A DNA stretch of 64,000 nt from Acinetobacter higginsii (GTDB taxonomy: Bacteria; Pseudomonadota; Gammaproteobacteria; Pseudomonadales; Moraxellaceae), in assembly GCF_000369525.1 (NCBI RefSeq), contig NZ_KB850071.1, positions 484,006-548,005 of the forward strand, written 5' to 3'. Position 1 is the first letter of the stretch. The number at the start of each line of letters is the position of its first letter. The notes under the pieces are model-generated. The model did not search any database. It saw nothing but the letters and a program-made list of their open reading frames with translations, and was not told where the DNA came from. Position numbers and translations under genes: made by a program. Positions 18,776 to 28,380 of the stretch are shown here, in pieces.

Positions 18776-19894
18776 TCAAAACATCTTTGCCAGTTTATTT
18801 GAGACTTTGATCGAAAAATCATCGACATAATGGCTATAGGGGTGTGCCAACACAATGCTCAATAATACACTCAATAGGCTTGCCAATAATCCTGCATTTA
18901 AATAGGAGAACCCCCATTGCACATGCAATAGATTAAACAATGGAATCCCCAAAGCATAAAGCACAGCAAGATGAATTAAATAAATGGAAAATGAGATTTT
19001 GCCTAGAAATACCAAAACAGACCGATCAAAAAATTGTGCTAACCATTTGCCTTTGAGTACTGCATAAACAATGCAAAAACCACCGATAAAGTTGAGATAA
19101 TCATAGCTCTGCTTCCCCAAAACTTGGATAACGAACTGATAACTAGCACTATTATTATGTACGCCGCAAAAATATAGCCCCAATAAAAATAGAAAGATCG
19201 AAATACGCGTTCCTAAGTCTGTGGCATAGAGAAATAAGCCCATCCCTAAAACAAAACTCAGAATTCCCAATACCATCATTGGGGATATCATATATGCAAT
19301 TGCAATGCAAAAAATCAGAAATAAGCCAGATAAAATAGGATGTTTTCCATACAGATAGCAAGCCCAATAAACCACTAAGGAACCGAATAATTCAATTTGC
19401 ATAGTCCACAGTACCCAGTTATAACTGGAATCACCAAATAAGAATGCACCAATACTGCCTTCATATAAGGCTGTGCCCAGTTGCGGATATGGGTTGGCGA
19501 GTGCTGCTCCCCATTCGGAAACATGCGACACATCCACAGGCACAAAACACACCAGATAAGCAATAATACAAGAGACAAAAGCTGGAATGGCCAAGCGTGG
19601 ATAGCGCTTAATCAAGGAATTTTTCAATTGTGTTGCGGTATTGTGCTTTTTAAAACTGGAGAATGTCAGTACAAAGCCACTTAAAACAAAAAACACAAAA
19701 ACCGCGCCTGTACCTGAATAAAAGAAGGCCAAGGGCGAGTGATGTAGCTGCGCAAAAAAATCATATTGCGGTACAGCACTGACATAAAAATTATGCAGTT
19801 GCGGAAAAAAGGTCAGTGATAAATGTGACAACACGACAGCGAGACATGCTAAGCCTCGGAGACTTTCCGCAGCATTAATTTTGTTTGTGGTCAT
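18776..19894 (-). CDS. Acyltransferase 3 family membrane protein
   Basis: Integral membrane O-acyltransferase of 372 residues with about ten hydrophobic helices. The family hallmark is the N-terminal AAESLRGLACLAVVLSHLS, with the conserved Arg and the His of the first helix. FFVLSGFVLTF follows near residue 70. Relatives such as OatA and WecH move acetyl or acyl groups onto polysaccharides or peptidoglycan on the outer face. The acceptor here is unknown and no glycan cluster is nearby. A hairpin (19906-19930) lies in the probable leader. The predicted start has no strong ribosome site at normal distance. Confidence 0.88.
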   Translation of the reverse strand: MTTNKINAAESLRGLACLAVVLSHLSLTFFPQLHNFYVSAVPQYDFFAQLHHSPLAFFYSGTGAVFVFFVLSGFVLTFSSFKKHNTATQLKNSLIKRYPRLAIPAFVSCIIAYLVCFVPVDVSHVSEWGAALANPYPQLGTALYEGSIGAFLFGDSSYNWVLWTMQIELFGSLVVYWACYLYGKHPILSGLFLIFCIAIAYMISPMMVLGILSFVLGMGLFLYATDLGTRISIFLFLLGLYFCGVHNNSASYQFVIQVLGKQSYDYLNFIGGFCIVYAVLKGKWLAQFFDRSVLVFLGKISFSIYLIHLAVLYALGIPLFNLLHVQWGFSYLNAGLLASLLSVLLSIVLAHPYSHYVDDFSIKVSNKLAKMF

Positions 19895-19905
19895 GGTGGA
19901 GCTTG

Positions 19906-19930
19906 ATCATCCTTGATAAGGGTGGATGAT
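19906..19930 (-). promoter_or_regulatory. Inverted repeat in the leader of the acyltransferase gene
   Basis: ATCATCC and its exact complement are separated by 11 bases, 12-36 bases upstream of the start codon. On the transcript the right arm includes GGAT next to AAGGA, the best nearby ribosome-site-like sequence. It could restrict translation or be an operator. Speculative. Confidence 0.3.
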
Positions 19931-20022
19931 GCGACCTTTTATCTGTGGTGTCTAGAGATCACTTACAAAAATACCGTGACTGTTCAGCGCATCAACAAGA
20001 CCAAGCTACATCAAGAAATGTT

Positions 20023-20907
20023 TTAGTGTTTTTTCTGCGTTGCGACCCAGCATAGAATTGAGCCTAAACACACCATAAATGCGCCATACCAGAAAGAAAG
20101 ACCTAATGGCGTACTGAGTAAAATTGCCGAGAAAAATGCAGATAAAACTGGAATAAAATAGGATGCACCAGCCAATAACGTCACATTGCCATGCAAAATC
20201 CCAACATTCCAAGCGGCATAACCAAAGCCCATCGCTGCTGCCGCAAAAAATAATGAAATTGAAGAAGACCAATCAAAATCAAAACTGCCGCCCCCCATCA
20301 ATGCATATTTAATCCATAGCACCACCGAGACCAGAATAAAAAATAGCGTGATGCCATTGGTTCCTTGCGCAATTCTCGCTGTGAGCGTGCAATAGGCAGC
20401 CCAGAGTAATGTTCCAATAAAGGCAAGCCCATAACTGAATGGATTGTGCTGGATGTTTTGCAGCATCCCTGCCAAATCAAAACCCTGCTCGCCACCGAGC
20501 ACCCAACAAATACCCAAAATTGAAATGATAAAGCCAGGAATAATCAAAAAATTGGCTTTTTGCTGATTAAAAACAATGGCCGCCACCATGGTAAAGGTTG
20601 GCCATAAATAATTGACCATCCCCACTTCAATCGCCTGTCGATTATGACTGCTATAGCCAATCGAAAGTGATAAACAAATTTCATAGGCAACAAATAGAAT
20701 ACTGCCCCAGAGCAAATAGGTTTTGGGAAAGCTTTTGAGGCTGGTCCAACCAACCGAGAAAAACAGAAAAATTGAGGCCAGTGTATAAATCAGTGCTGCA
20801 CCACCCACTGCGCCAAAATGACTACTGACATCCTTAATCAAGGCAACGATCAAACTCCAGAGCAAGATCGCGACCAATCCAATCAATGTTGCTTTTTTTG
20901 CGTTCAT
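20023..20907 (-). CDS. yddG: YddG-like aromatic amino acid exporter (EamA/DMT family)
   Basis: Inner-membrane exporter of 294 residues with ten predicted helices in two EamA repeats. It matches what I recall of E. coli YddG closely and almost end to end: KKATLIGLVAILLWS at the start, YEICLSLSIGYSSHNRQAIE and VGMVNYLWP in the middle, and AAWNVGILHGNVT near the end. YddG exports aromatic amino acids and analogues such as paraquat. Substrate by homology only. The gene is alone between the acyltransferase and rarA on the reverse strand. Confidence 0.88.
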   Translation of the reverse strand: MNAKKATLIGLVAILLWSLIVALIKDVSSHFGAVGGAALIYTLASIFLFFSVGWTSLKSFPKTYLLWGSILFVAYEICLSLSIGYSSHNRQAIEVGMVNYLWPTFTMVAAIVFNQQKANFLIIPGFIISILGICWVLGGEQGFDLAGMLQNIQHNPFSYGLAFIGTLLWAAYCTLTARIAQGTNGITLFFILVSVVLWIKYALMGGGSFDFDWSSSISLFFAAAAMGFGYAAWNVGILHGNVTLLAGASYFIPVLSAFFSAILLSTPLGLSFWYGAFMVCLGSILCWVATQKKH

Positions 20908-21011
20908 TTTTATACAAATAGCATATTAAGGCCAAAGCAAAATCTATCGATGCGATTCGGAATCTTGCTCTGGACAATTTTAAAATGATCAGTGAATTCA
21001 CCGAGTTTTGA

Positions 21012-22292
21012 TTACTGCTGCTGTTGTTCCTGTTGCCAACGGCGTTGCTGCAAACGCTCTCCTTCAACTTCACGCTTATTTAAGGCTCGCTCGTACAGTT
21101 TGGTACCGCGTAATTCTGGGGGCAAATAGTCCTGTAACACGAAGTGTTCAGGATAGTTGTGCGGATACAGATAATCCACCCCATAACCTTGCTGCTTCAT
21201 CAACTTGGTTGGCGCATTACGTAAGTGCAAAGGCACAGGCAGGTTTGCGGTTTTTTCTGCCAGCTCCAAGGCTTTGTTAATCGCGAGATAGGTACTATTG
21301 CTTTTCGGGCTAGTGGCCAGATACACGGCACATTGCCCTAGGATAATGCGCGCTTCAGGCATCCCCACCGCTTGGACTGAACGGAAACACTCTCCCGCCA
21401 GCAACAAGGCATTTGGATTAGAATTGCCAATGTCTTCTGATGCCGCAATCAGCATACGACGCGCAATAAAGACTGGATCTTCACCACCTTTCAGCATGCG
21501 TGCCATCCAGTACAGGGTTGCATCTGGATCACTGCCGCGAATCGATTTAATAAAAGCCGAAACCAGATCGTAATGCTGCTCACCCGATTTGTCATAGCGT
21601 GCGATATTCTGCTGCGCGACTTTAACGACGATGGCATTGGTTACGAGATTCTCAATATCAGGCTCAAAGGTACTGGCAATCAAATCAATCAGATTGAGTG
21701 CCTTACGTGCATCACCTGCCGCAAACTGAATCAGCGCATCATATTCTTCAATCTGGATAAAACGTTCTTTTAAGAACTTGTCCGTTTGAATCGCTTTGTT
21801 CAGTAAGGTTTGAATCGCCTCAGCACTCAGATTATTCAGGGTATACACCTGACAGCGGGACAGCAAGGCACTATTCACTTCAAAAGAAGGATTCTCTGTG
21901 GTTGCCCCAATCAAGGTAATTTTGCCTTTCTCAACCGCATTGAGTAAGGCATCTTGCTGCGATTTATTGAAGCGATGAATCTCGTCAATAAACACCACAG
22001 GGGTCAACAAGTCCCCACTTTCCGCAATCACCTCACGGAGTTCTTTCACGCCTGTATTGAGTGCAGAAAGGCTGATAAAAGGACGATCTACCGCCTGCGC
22101 CAATAACAATGCAATCGTGGTTTTTCCAACCCCTGGAGGCCCCCAGAAAATAATCGAAGGCAGATGCCCTTGATCAATCATCTGACGTAAAGGGGCGTTT
22201 TCACCCAGCAAATGATCTTGTCCGATAATTTCGGACAAGTCACGAGGACGTAAACGTTCAGGTAAAGGAATATGCGTATCTGACATCATCAC
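21012..22292 (-). CDS. rarA: Replication-associated recombination protein A (AAA+ ATPase)
   Basis: AAA+ ATPase related to RuvB and clamp loaders that acts at stalled forks. Walker A is GPPGVGKTT (about residue 53), Walker B is [15 protein letters not shown], and sensor 1 is [13 protein letters not shown]. The C-terminal MgsA/RarA domain contains [16 protein letters not shown] and the tetramerisation region. It is 426 residues long. Three consecutive Met codons at the start leave a two-codon ambiguity. The C-terminus is Gln-rich. In many gammaproteobacteria rarA follows lolA; here it does not. Confidence 0.95.
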   Translation of the reverse strand: MMMSDTHIPLPERLRPRDLSEIIGQDHLLGENAPLRQMIDQGHLPSIIFWGPPGVGKTTIALLLAQAVDRPFISLSALNTGVKELREVIAESGDLLTPVVFIDEIHRFNKSQQDALLNAVEKGKITLIGATTENPSFEVNSALLSRCQVYTLNNLSAEAIQTLLNKAIQTDKFLKERFIQIEEYDALIQFAAGDARKALNLIDLIASTFEPDIENLVTNAIVVKVAQQNIARYDKSGEQHYDLVSAFIKSIRGSDPDATLYWMARMLKGGEDPVFIARRMLIAASEDIGNSNPNALLLAGECFRSVQAVGMPEARIILGQCAVYLATSPKSNSTYLAINKALELAEKTANLPVPLHLRNAPTKLMKQQGYGVDYLYPHNYPEHFVLQDYLPPELRGTKLYERALNKREVEGERLQQRRWQQEQQQQ

Positions 22293-22368
22293 TGGCTTTA
22301 TGATCTTTTACCCTAGTCTATTGTGTCTGGCTCAAATCTACAATTTGAATCTGCACTCACGCGACATT

Positions 22369-23532
22369 CTATTGCGCGCTGTTGCTCTGCACCAACTGTT
22401 GCATCACGCGATAGCTGGCTTTGATCCGCTCTTCATTGGGAAAATTGGTATTGGCTAACATGACAATTCCAATTTTTTGCTGCGGAATAAAGGCGGCATA
22501 AGCACCAAAACCATTACTTGAGCCTGTTTTATTAAAATAGGTCGCGGGTGTGGCTAGCTTCGGTTGTTTAATCGCTGTGATTGCATGACTTTCTAAAGCC
22601 ATTTTGCTCGAGTTGCCCTGTAAAAGTGTTTCAAGTGATACTGGATAAGCATACTGTTCCCAGCCCAGACCTTGGGTCATTGCACCCACTTTAAAATAAC
22701 CCACATGAGTATTTTCAATCGCCTTGCGAAGCGGTTGTTTAAACTGCTGAGGATTGATTTGCGCATCGAGGAATTTCAGCATATCCGCACTGCTACTTTT
22801 CAGCCCATAAGCTTCTGCATCAAACATACCTGGCGAAACACGCATGGCTTGATCGGCTTTGTATCCCCAAGCATATTGCGGCATGTGCTGCTCAGGTACT
22901 CGAATAAAACTTTGTGTCATCCCCAATTGCGGCAGCAAGGTTTTTTCAATCAGTTCGTTATATGGTTTTTTCATTGCCAAGGCGGTGACATAGCCCATCA
23001 AACCGATACTTGGATTGGAATATTGACGGGCAGCACCGATTTTGGTTTTTGCCTGCCAAGTCTGAAAATATTTCACCATATCCTGTTGCTGCACTACCTC
23101 ATCAGGGAATTGCAACGGGAAGCCACCCGCACTATAAGTTCCGAGATTTAATAAAGTGGCACGATTGACAGCAGTATTTTTCAGTTCAGGGAAATATTTG
23201 GCAGGATGATCCGACAAAGATAGTTGCCCTTGTGCCTGTGCATAACCTGCTAAAGTCGCATTAAAGGTCTTACTGACCGAACCAAGTTCAAATAAAGTAC
23301 TGTTACTCACTGCTTGCTGGTTTTGCTTAGAAGCAAGCCCATAATTCACGAAGTAATGTTGACCATTCAAGGTCACAGCAACAGCCATACCTGGAATTTT
23401 ATATTGTGCCAATAAAGGCTTAAATTGCTGATCAACAATGGTTTGAACTTGTTGCTCGGTCAAATTTCCAGCCCAAAGCGCTGAACTGCAGGACAACAGT
23501 CCTGTAAGTACAAATAGTTTTTTTAAAGTCAT
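22369..23532 (-). CDS. blaADC: ADC-type class C beta-lactamase (AmpC)
   Basis: Periplasmic serine cephalosporinase. Class C motifs are all present: GSVSK with the nucleophile serine and general-base lysine, the tyrosine motif as YSN in RQYSNPSIGL, and KTG in FNKTGSSNGFGAY. The YSN variant, LQFPDEV and the PNEERIKA end are shared with Acinetobacter-derived cephalosporinases. A signal peptide covers about residues 1-23 (ending LWAG). The frame continues to 23622, but that would overlap the upstream gene by 41 bases. I chose ATG 23532 (MTLKKLF); 23556 is possible. No insertion sequence or obvious strong promoter lies upstream, so expression is probably low. No ampR neighbour. Confidence 0.93.
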   Translation of the reverse strand: MTLKKLFVLTGLLSCSSALWAGNLTEQQVQTIVDQQFKPLLAQYKIPGMAVAVTLNGQHYFVNYGLASKQNQQAVSNSTLFELGSVSKTFNATLAGYAQAQGQLSLSDHPAKYFPELKNTAVNRATLLNLGTYSAGGFPLQFPDEVVQQQDMVKYFQTWQAKTKIGAARQYSNPSIGLMGYVTALAMKKPYNELIEKTLLPQLGMTQSFIRVPEQHMPQYAWGYKADQAMRVSPGMFDAEAYGLKSSSADMLKFLDAQINPQQFKQPLRKAIENTHVGYFKVGAMTQGLGWEQYAYPVSLETLLQGNSSKMALESHAITAIKQPKLATPATYFNKTGSSNGFGAYAAFIPQQKIGIVMLANTNFPNEERIKASYRVMQQLVQSNSAQ

Positions 23533-23581
23533 AGAAAAGGCTTTCGGCTGATTCATGATGTGTATCACTTGAAGTAAAAAT

Positions 23582-24745
23582 TTAATTGGCATGAAGTTTA
23601 AGTAGTTTAGCTTTCGGTCCATCTTCGATCACCCAGATTGAACCATCTTGCGCCTGATGTAGACCACGAATTCGTTGTTTCATCTCAAGTCGTTGAACTT
23701 CTTGGACAGGTTTGGCATTTAAATCCACCACGATAATTGCTTTGGATGATAAGCCACCAATCAACGCTTTGTGTTGCCACAAAGGAAATTGCTGACCTGA
23801 ATAAATGATCAAGCTAGATGGTGAAATCACAGGTGTCCAATCGATTTCAGGGGCTTTAAATTCTGGACGGGTATGATGATCAGGAATAGGCAAGCCTGAA
23901 TAATGGTCGCCATTCGAAACTGTTGGATAGCCATAGTTTTCCCCTTTCACAATACGGTTTAATTCATCACCACCTTTGGGGCCCATTTCAACCACCCACA
24001 GTTGCCCTTGCTGATCGAAAGCCATTCCCAATGGATTACGCTGACCCAGCGACCAAATCTCTGCCGTTACACCACCCTGCTGATAAAATGGATTGTCTTC
24101 CGCAGCAGTTCCATCTGCATTTAAACGCAAAACCTTACCTAAATTACTTTTTAAATCTTGAGCAGGATCAAATTTTTGGCGCTCACCCGAACTGACCCAA
24201 AGTTTGCCATCGGGACCAAACTGCATACGATGACCATAATGACCTTGCCCTGACACTTTCGGTACTTGTTGCCAGATGGTTTTTAAATCTGTGAGCTTGG
24301 GTTGCTTGGGATCGGATAAATCCAGTTTTGCATGTGCAATCTCTGCACCATAGCCACCCTGACCTTTGCTGGCGTAGCTTAAATATAATTCATGATTCTG
24401 CTGAAAATCAGGATGCAAAATGACATCGCCTAAACCACCTTGCCCGCCATAACTGACGGTTGGAACGCCAGCGACATTGATACTGCTCTTGGTTTGCGGA
24501 TCAAATAATTTTAATTGCCCTTTGCGCTCAGTGATCAATAAACGTTGGTCTGGCAAACTTGCAATCGCCCACGGCTCATCAAATTCAGCAACGCTCTCAA
24601 TCCGATACTTTTGTGCGATGCGCTGGCTTGACGCTTGTTGTGCTATATTTTGTTCTGGGGTTTTAGAGTTGCTTTCGTTGGCACCACAAGCAGCCAAAAA
24701 TAAAATGCCGCTATAGAGCAAAGGTGTCATCAACAGTTTGTTCAT
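23582..24745 (-). CDS. PQQ-dependent aldose sugar dehydrogenase-like lipoprotein
   Basis: Six-bladed beta-propeller of the soluble glucose dehydrogenase/YliI (Asd) family, 387 residues. It oxidises aldose sugars with PQQ in the periplasm. The signal ends in a lipobox-like LFLAAC, so it is probably lipid-anchored. Family landmarks are DEPWAIASLPDQRLLITER, GGQGGLGDVILHPDF, HYGHRMQFGPDGKLWVSSGE and WSLGQRNPLGMAFD, with GPKGGDELN and NYGYPT further on. These carry the PQQ- and calcium-binding residues seen in relatives. The beta-lactamase gene follows 49 bases downstream on the same strand and may be co-transcribed. PQQ synthesis genes are not in this window. Confidence 0.9.
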   Translation of the reverse strand: MNKLLMTPLLYSGILFLAACGANESNSKTPEQNIAQQASSQRIAQKYRIESVAEFDEPWAIASLPDQRLLITERKGQLKLFDPQTKSSINVAGVPTVSYGGQGGLGDVILHPDFQQNHELYLSYASKGQGGYGAEIAHAKLDLSDPKQPKLTDLKTIWQQVPKVSGQGHYGHRMQFGPDGKLWVSSGERQKFDPAQDLKSNLGKVLRLNADGTAAEDNPFYQQGGVTAEIWSLGQRNPLGMAFDQQGQLWVVEMGPKGGDELNRIVKGENYGYPTVSNGDHYSGLPIPDHHTRPEFKAPEIDWTPVISPSSLIIYSGQQFPLWQHKALIGGLSSKAIIVVDLNAKPVQEVQRLEMKQRIRGLHQAQDGSIWVIEDGPKAKLLKLHAN

Positions 24746-24852
24746 GGCTTATCTCCCTCGTTTATTCTTCATCTTAGGGAACATCGCCAATAAAAATACT
24801 GCAAAAGTGTTGTTTTTATGATCATCATGTCTTATTGATTTGCTAAACGCGA

Positions 24853-25305
24853 TTAACGAATCCAACGCACAATATAATCTTCAATTTGTTCTTCATCGAT
24901 TTCAATTTCTGAAATACAACGCCCTGCAGCAGACTTTTTCGCCTTGATCACACTTTGACGTGAACCTGTATTGAGGTAATGCCATGAAGGTAAATTCTTG
25001 CCTTCACTTAAGCGACGGTAGGCACAGCTCGGTGGTAACCAAGAAATTGTGCTGAGCCGTTCAGGCGTCAGCTGGATACAATCAGGCACTTGCTGCTGAC
25101 GGTTAGGATAATCGGAACAACGCGCGGTTTTACAGTCCAGTAATTTACATGCCACTTTGGTATACGCAACCTCTGCGATTTCTTCATCTTCTAACTTGAT
25201 CAAACAACATAAACCACAGCCGTCGCACAATGCCTCCCACTCCGCATTGCTGAGCTGATCAAGCGGATAGTGTTTCCAAAAGTTGGGGCGCAGTTCGACG
25301 GACAT
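24853..25305 (-). CDS. YcgN family cysteine cluster protein (UPF0260)
   Basis: Small soluble protein of 150 residues with eight or more conserved cysteines: CDGCGLCC near residue 28, then CKLLDCKTARCSDY, PDC and PPSCAYR. This pattern matches the UPF0260/YcgN group, whose cysteines probably bind a metal or Fe-S centre. Function unknown. No operon partner is evident: the DUF1328 gene 190 bases away is divergent. Confidence 0.9.
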   Translation of the reverse strand: MSVELRPNFWKHYPLDQLSNAEWEALCDGCGLCCLIKLEDEEIAEVAYTKVACKLLDCKTARCSDYPNRQQQVPDCIQLTPERLSTISWLPPSCAYRRLSEGKNLPSWHYLNTGSRQSVIKAKKSAAGRCISEIEIDEEQIEDYIVRWIR

Positions 25306-25495
25306 ACAGAGCTTTCAATATTAAAAAAAATGAACTTCTTATTATAGCATTCATCTTTGCTTTGCTGACTTCAATCTCTTTTAATTGATTTAACACTTCT
25401 TTAAGTATTAAACATTTAAACCACATAAACACCACATTTTGTGCAAAAAACACACGGTATAGTGGACACATAACGAAAAATTAGGAGGACACGAC

Positions 25496-25654
25496 ATGTT
25501 CCGTTGGGCCATTATTTTTGCAGTCATCGCACTCATTGCCAGTTTATTAGGTTTCGGTGGCGTGGCAGGTTTATCCAAAGATTTCGCAGTAATCTTATTG
25601 GTTGTTGCTGTCATCTTAGCAATCGTCGGCTTCTTATCCAGAGGCAAAGTCTAG
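25496..25654 (+). CDS. DUF1328 / YtjA (UPF0391) small membrane protein
   Basis: Encodes 52 residues, [20 protein letters not shown] at the start and FLSRGKV at the end. It has two hydrophobic helices separated by a glycine-rich turn ([11 protein letters not shown]). This is the signature of the DUF1328/YtjA family, small proteins often linked to envelope stress. A strong ribosome site, TTAGGAGG, lies 8 bases before the ATG, and a terminator follows the stop, so this is a genuine single-gene unit. Function unknown. Confidence 0.9.
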   Translation: MFRWAIIFAVIALIASLLGFGGVAGLSKDFAVILLVVAVILAIVGFLSRGKV

Positions 25655-25678
25655 TCGTTTTGACCTACCCAAAACATA

Positions 25679-25708
25679 AAAAGAAGAATCTTGGTATTCT
25701 TCTTTTTT
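25679..25708 (+). terminator. Rho-independent terminator after the DUF1328 gene
   Basis: Stem of AAGAAGAAT with its complement, a short loop and six T residues, 25 bases after the stop codon. Confidence 0.88.
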
Positions 25709-25820
25709 CATTTTTGAGCATCGCTAAAACAAGCGTATTTATTATGTTTTTACGATGCCATCCATTTTATTTTTTATGTTTTAATCAATGCATTCTAAAA
25801 ATACAGATCAGGATTATAGA

Positions 25821-26558
25821 ATGAGCTTCCCGATTAACACACGTGAAATTGAATATACCGCGCCCGATGGTCAACGCCTCATTGGTTATTTCGCTGCACC
25901 TGCAATTGATATACCCGTTGCTGGGGTGATCGTTGCACCGGAATGGTGGGGTCGTAATGCGTATACCGAGCAACGTGCACGTGAACTTGCAGAACATGGT
26001 TTTGCCGCTTTAGCCATTGATATGTATGGTGATAAGAAAGTTACAACCAATGTGCCACAAGCCTCTGAATGGATGAATCAAACTTTTGAGCATGCTGACA
26101 CCATTGTTGACCGTGCTCAAGCAGGCTTAAATGCTTTAGCGGCTCAAGCAGAAGTGAATGCCGACAAATTGGCAGCGGTTGGTTTCTGCTATGGCGGTAA
26201 AGTGGTGCTAGATTTGGCGCGTTCAGGTGCAGATATCAAAGCCGTTGCCACGTTCCATGCGATATTAAGTCCGAAAGCGCCTGCTGAGAAAGGCAAAGTT
26301 AAAGCCGAGATTTTAGTCCTACATGGTGAACTCGACAGCATGGTGACCTTGGATAATGTGGCAAGCTTCCGTCAGGAAATGCATGATGCTGCTGTGGATC
26401 ATGAGGTAATTATTTTTGAAGATGCCAAGCATGGTTTTAGTAACCCGCTTGCAGATGAGCGTGCCAAGGCCAACAATGTTGACTTAGGCTATAACGCTGA
26501 AGCAGAACGCCAAAGTCTTGAAGCAATGTATGAGTTGTTAGATAAACATTTAAAGTGA
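25821..26558 (+). CDS. Dienelactone hydrolase family protein
   Basis: Alpha/beta hydrolase of 245 residues. The nucleophile elbow GFCYGGK carries cysteine in place of serine, the mark of dienelactone hydrolases. ELDSMV provides the acid region and DAKHGFSNP the catalytic histidine. Classical enzymes open dienelactone to maleylacetate, but no other aromatic-degradation genes are nearby, so the true substrate is uncertain. I start at ATG 25821, preceded by AGGA at good spacing; the frame is open 11 codons further upstream. Confidence 0.87.
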   Translation: MSFPINTREIEYTAPDGQRLIGYFAAPAIDIPVAGVIVAPEWWGRNAYTEQRARELAEHGFAALAIDMYGDKKVTTNVPQASEWMNQTFEHADTIVDRAQAGLNALAAQAEVNADKLAAVGFCYGGKVVLDLARSGADIKAVATFHAILSPKAPAEKGKVKAEILVLHGELDSMVTLDNVASFRQEMHDAAVDHEVIIFEDAKHGFSNPLADERAKANNVDLGYNAEAERQSLEAMYELLDKHLK

Positions 26559-26631
26559 TTTGAAAAGACTATCTATGTGGAATTGAACAAATATATCGTT
26601 TGTTAAAACCCTAGATATTTTCTACTCGTGC

Positions 26632-26652
26632 AAGGCGACATGATGTCGCCTT
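26632..26652 (+). terminator. Terminator-like hairpin after the dienelactone hydrolase gene
   Basis: AAGGCGACA pairs with its exact complement across a TGA triloop, 73 bases after the stop. The following T-run is short, so termination strength is uncertain. Confidence 0.6.
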
Positions 26653-26725
26653 TGTAAAAGCCAATCTTAATCAGCATTTAATAACGAATTTGTTTGTATA
26701 CATCAACTCCTCTCCCTATTTCCGC

Positions 26726-26731
26726 TATACT
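26726..26731 (+). promoter_or_regulatory. Likely -10 element of the mutY promoter
   Basis: TATACT preceded by CGC, 29 bases before the mutY ATG. No good -35 hexamer is found at 16-18 bases, so this is tentative. Confidence 0.4.
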
Positions 26732-26759
26732 ACGCCTCTGCTTTTTACTGTTCTGATTC

Positions 26760-27797
26760 ATGTCTGACTTCTCATTTTCTGATGCACTACTTACATGGTT
26801 CGACCAACACGGTCGTCACGATCTACCATGGCAAGTGGCCGATGATCCCTACAAAGTTTGGGTCTCAGAAATCATGCTGCAACAGACGCAAGTCAAAACT
26901 GTACTGCAATATTTCGACCGTTTTATTGAACGCTTCCCAAGCGTAGAAACCCTAGGAACAGCCAGTTGGGATGATGTCGCTCCTTATTGGGCAGGCCTCG
27001 GCTACTATGCCCGCGCACGCAATCTGCATAAAGCGGCAGGCATCGTCAGTCAACAAGGGAAATTTCCAGAAACACTCGAACAATGGATTGAGCTGCCAGG
27101 CATTGGCCGCTCCACCGCTGGTGCGCTCATGTCACTCGGCTTACGTCAGTATGGCGTGATTATGGATGGTAACGTAAAACGTGTACTGGCACGTTTCCTC
27201 GCCATCGAAGATGATCTATCCAAGCCACAACATGAACGAGCACTCTGGCAAATTGCAGAAAATCTCTGCCCAAAAGAGCGCAATCATGATTATACCCAAG
27301 CGATCATGGATTTAGGGGCAACCGTTTGTACACCCAAAAAACCGCTGTGTTTATACTGCCCAATGCAGCAACACTGTCAGGCCTATCAACAAGGCTTAGA
27401 ACAGGAATTGCCCTTTAAAAAGGCCAAGAAACCTGTTCCCGTCAGAACAGCCAATGTGTTATTGATCCAATCTGGAGATGAATGGCTGTGGCAACAACGT
27501 GAAGCGCATGGCCTCTGGGGTGGATTGTATTGTCTTCCAATCATTGAACAAGCAACCGAATTACAACAGATTGAGCAATACTTCAAACTACAAGCTCAAG
27601 TATCATCATTGCAGATTAGCCATAGCTTTACTCACTTCACTTGGTTACTGCATGAAAAACTGTTCCACGTGGAACACGATCAAAAAGAACAGTTGAGTAT
27701 CGAATTAAATGGCATATGGCTAAGTCCAGAAAATGCGATTGCCAAAGGCATTCCAACAGCCATGAAAAAACTGATTACAGCCAAACAAAAGGCTTAA
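26760..27797 (+). CDS. mutY: A/G-specific adenine glycosylase
   Basis: Removes adenine mispaired with 8-oxoguanine. The N-terminal HhH-GPD domain has SEIMLQQTQVKTV with the catalytic Glu, LPGIGRSTAGA (helix-hairpin-helix) and IMDGNVKRVLAR with the catalytic Asp. The [4Fe-4S] ligands are C-x6-C-x2-C-x5-C in CTPKKPLCLYCPMQQHC. The C-terminal NUDIX-like domain (about 230-345) recognises the oxidised guanine. At 345 residues it has normal length. The M23 lipoprotein gene follows 37 bases later. Confidence 0.97.
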   Translation: MSDFSFSDALLTWFDQHGRHDLPWQVADDPYKVWVSEIMLQQTQVKTVLQYFDRFIERFPSVETLGTASWDDVAPYWAGLGYYARARNLHKAAGIVSQQGKFPETLEQWIELPGIGRSTAGALMSLGLRQYGVIMDGNVKRVLARFLAIEDDLSKPQHERALWQIAENLCPKERNHDYTQAIMDLGATVCTPKKPLCLYCPMQQHCQAYQQGLEQELPFKKAKKPVPVRTANVLLIQSGDEWLWQQREAHGLWGGLYCLPIIEQATELQQIEQYFKLQAQVSSLQISHSFTHFTWLLHEKLFHVEHDQKEQLSIELNGIWLSPENAIAKGIPTAMKKLITAKQKA

Positions 27798-27834
27798 CGC
27801 CTAAAATGCTGTAGATCAAACGCAAGGAGTTTAT

Positions 27835-28371
27835 GTGCGTCATTCGATTTCCTATACCGTTCTTGGCGTGTTGATGGTTTTACTATCAGCATGTGCCACC
27901 ACCCCAAAGAAACCTAGCCCCTTACCCAATGCTCAGGTGAACAAGCTCAAGAGCATGCGTTTAGACAGCCGCCTCCCTGTGCCTGTCAAAGGTGTGAGTC
28001 GAAACGAATTACGGGATACTTGGGGCGCGGCACGAAGTCAGGGCCGTAGTCATGAAGGCATCGATATCATGGCAGAGCGTGGTACGAAAGTGTATAGTGC
28101 GACCGAAGGCTTAGTTGCTGATTTACGTAATAATAATTTAGGCGGCAAAGTGATCTGGATCATGGGGCCAGCAGGCTCTTGGCACTATTATGCACATCTG
28201 GATGGTCATAAGCGCGGCCTCAATGTTGGCGACTATGTGCGTAAAGGTGATCTGATCGGTTATGTGGGAAATACCGGCAATGCTCGTTATACCGCTCCGC
28301 ATTTACACTACGGAATTTATTTAAATGGCAAAGGGCGTGGAGCAGTCAATCCATACCCGTATTTACGTTAG
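27835..28371 (+). CDS. M23 family metallopeptidase-like lipoprotein
   Basis: LytM/M23-domain protein of 178 residues. The signal peptide ends with lipobox LLSAC. The peptidase domain (about 65-175) contains HEGIDIMAERGTKVYS, the first zinc ligands of the HxxxD type, and HLHYGIY, the HxH motif. HYYAHLDG is also present, so an active peptidoglycan endopeptidase is plausible. The start is GTG at 27835 with AAGGAG five bases upstream. An ATG two bases earlier is out of frame and soon stops. The gene sits in a close forward run with the next small gene nine bases on. Confidence 0.9.
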   Translation: MRHSISYTVLGVLMVLLSACATTPKKPSPLPNAQVNKLKSMRLDSRLPVPVKGVSRNELRDTWGAARSQGRSHEGIDIMAERGTKVYSATEGLVADLRNNNLGGKVIWIMGPAGSWHYYAHLDGHKRGLNVGDYVRKGDLIGYVGNTGNARYTAPHLHYGIYLNGKGRGAVNPYPYLR

Positions 28372-28380
28372 GAATCTACA

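Noticed and set aside
22672..23151. 159-codon forward open frame
   Set aside because: Lies antisense within the ADC beta-lactamase gene, has no ribosome site or recognisable domain, and is explained by codon bias on the other strand.
22293..25495. Insertion sequence or integron near the beta-lactamase
   Set aside because: No transposase frame, terminal inverted repeats or attC-like sites were found; the gene appears native.
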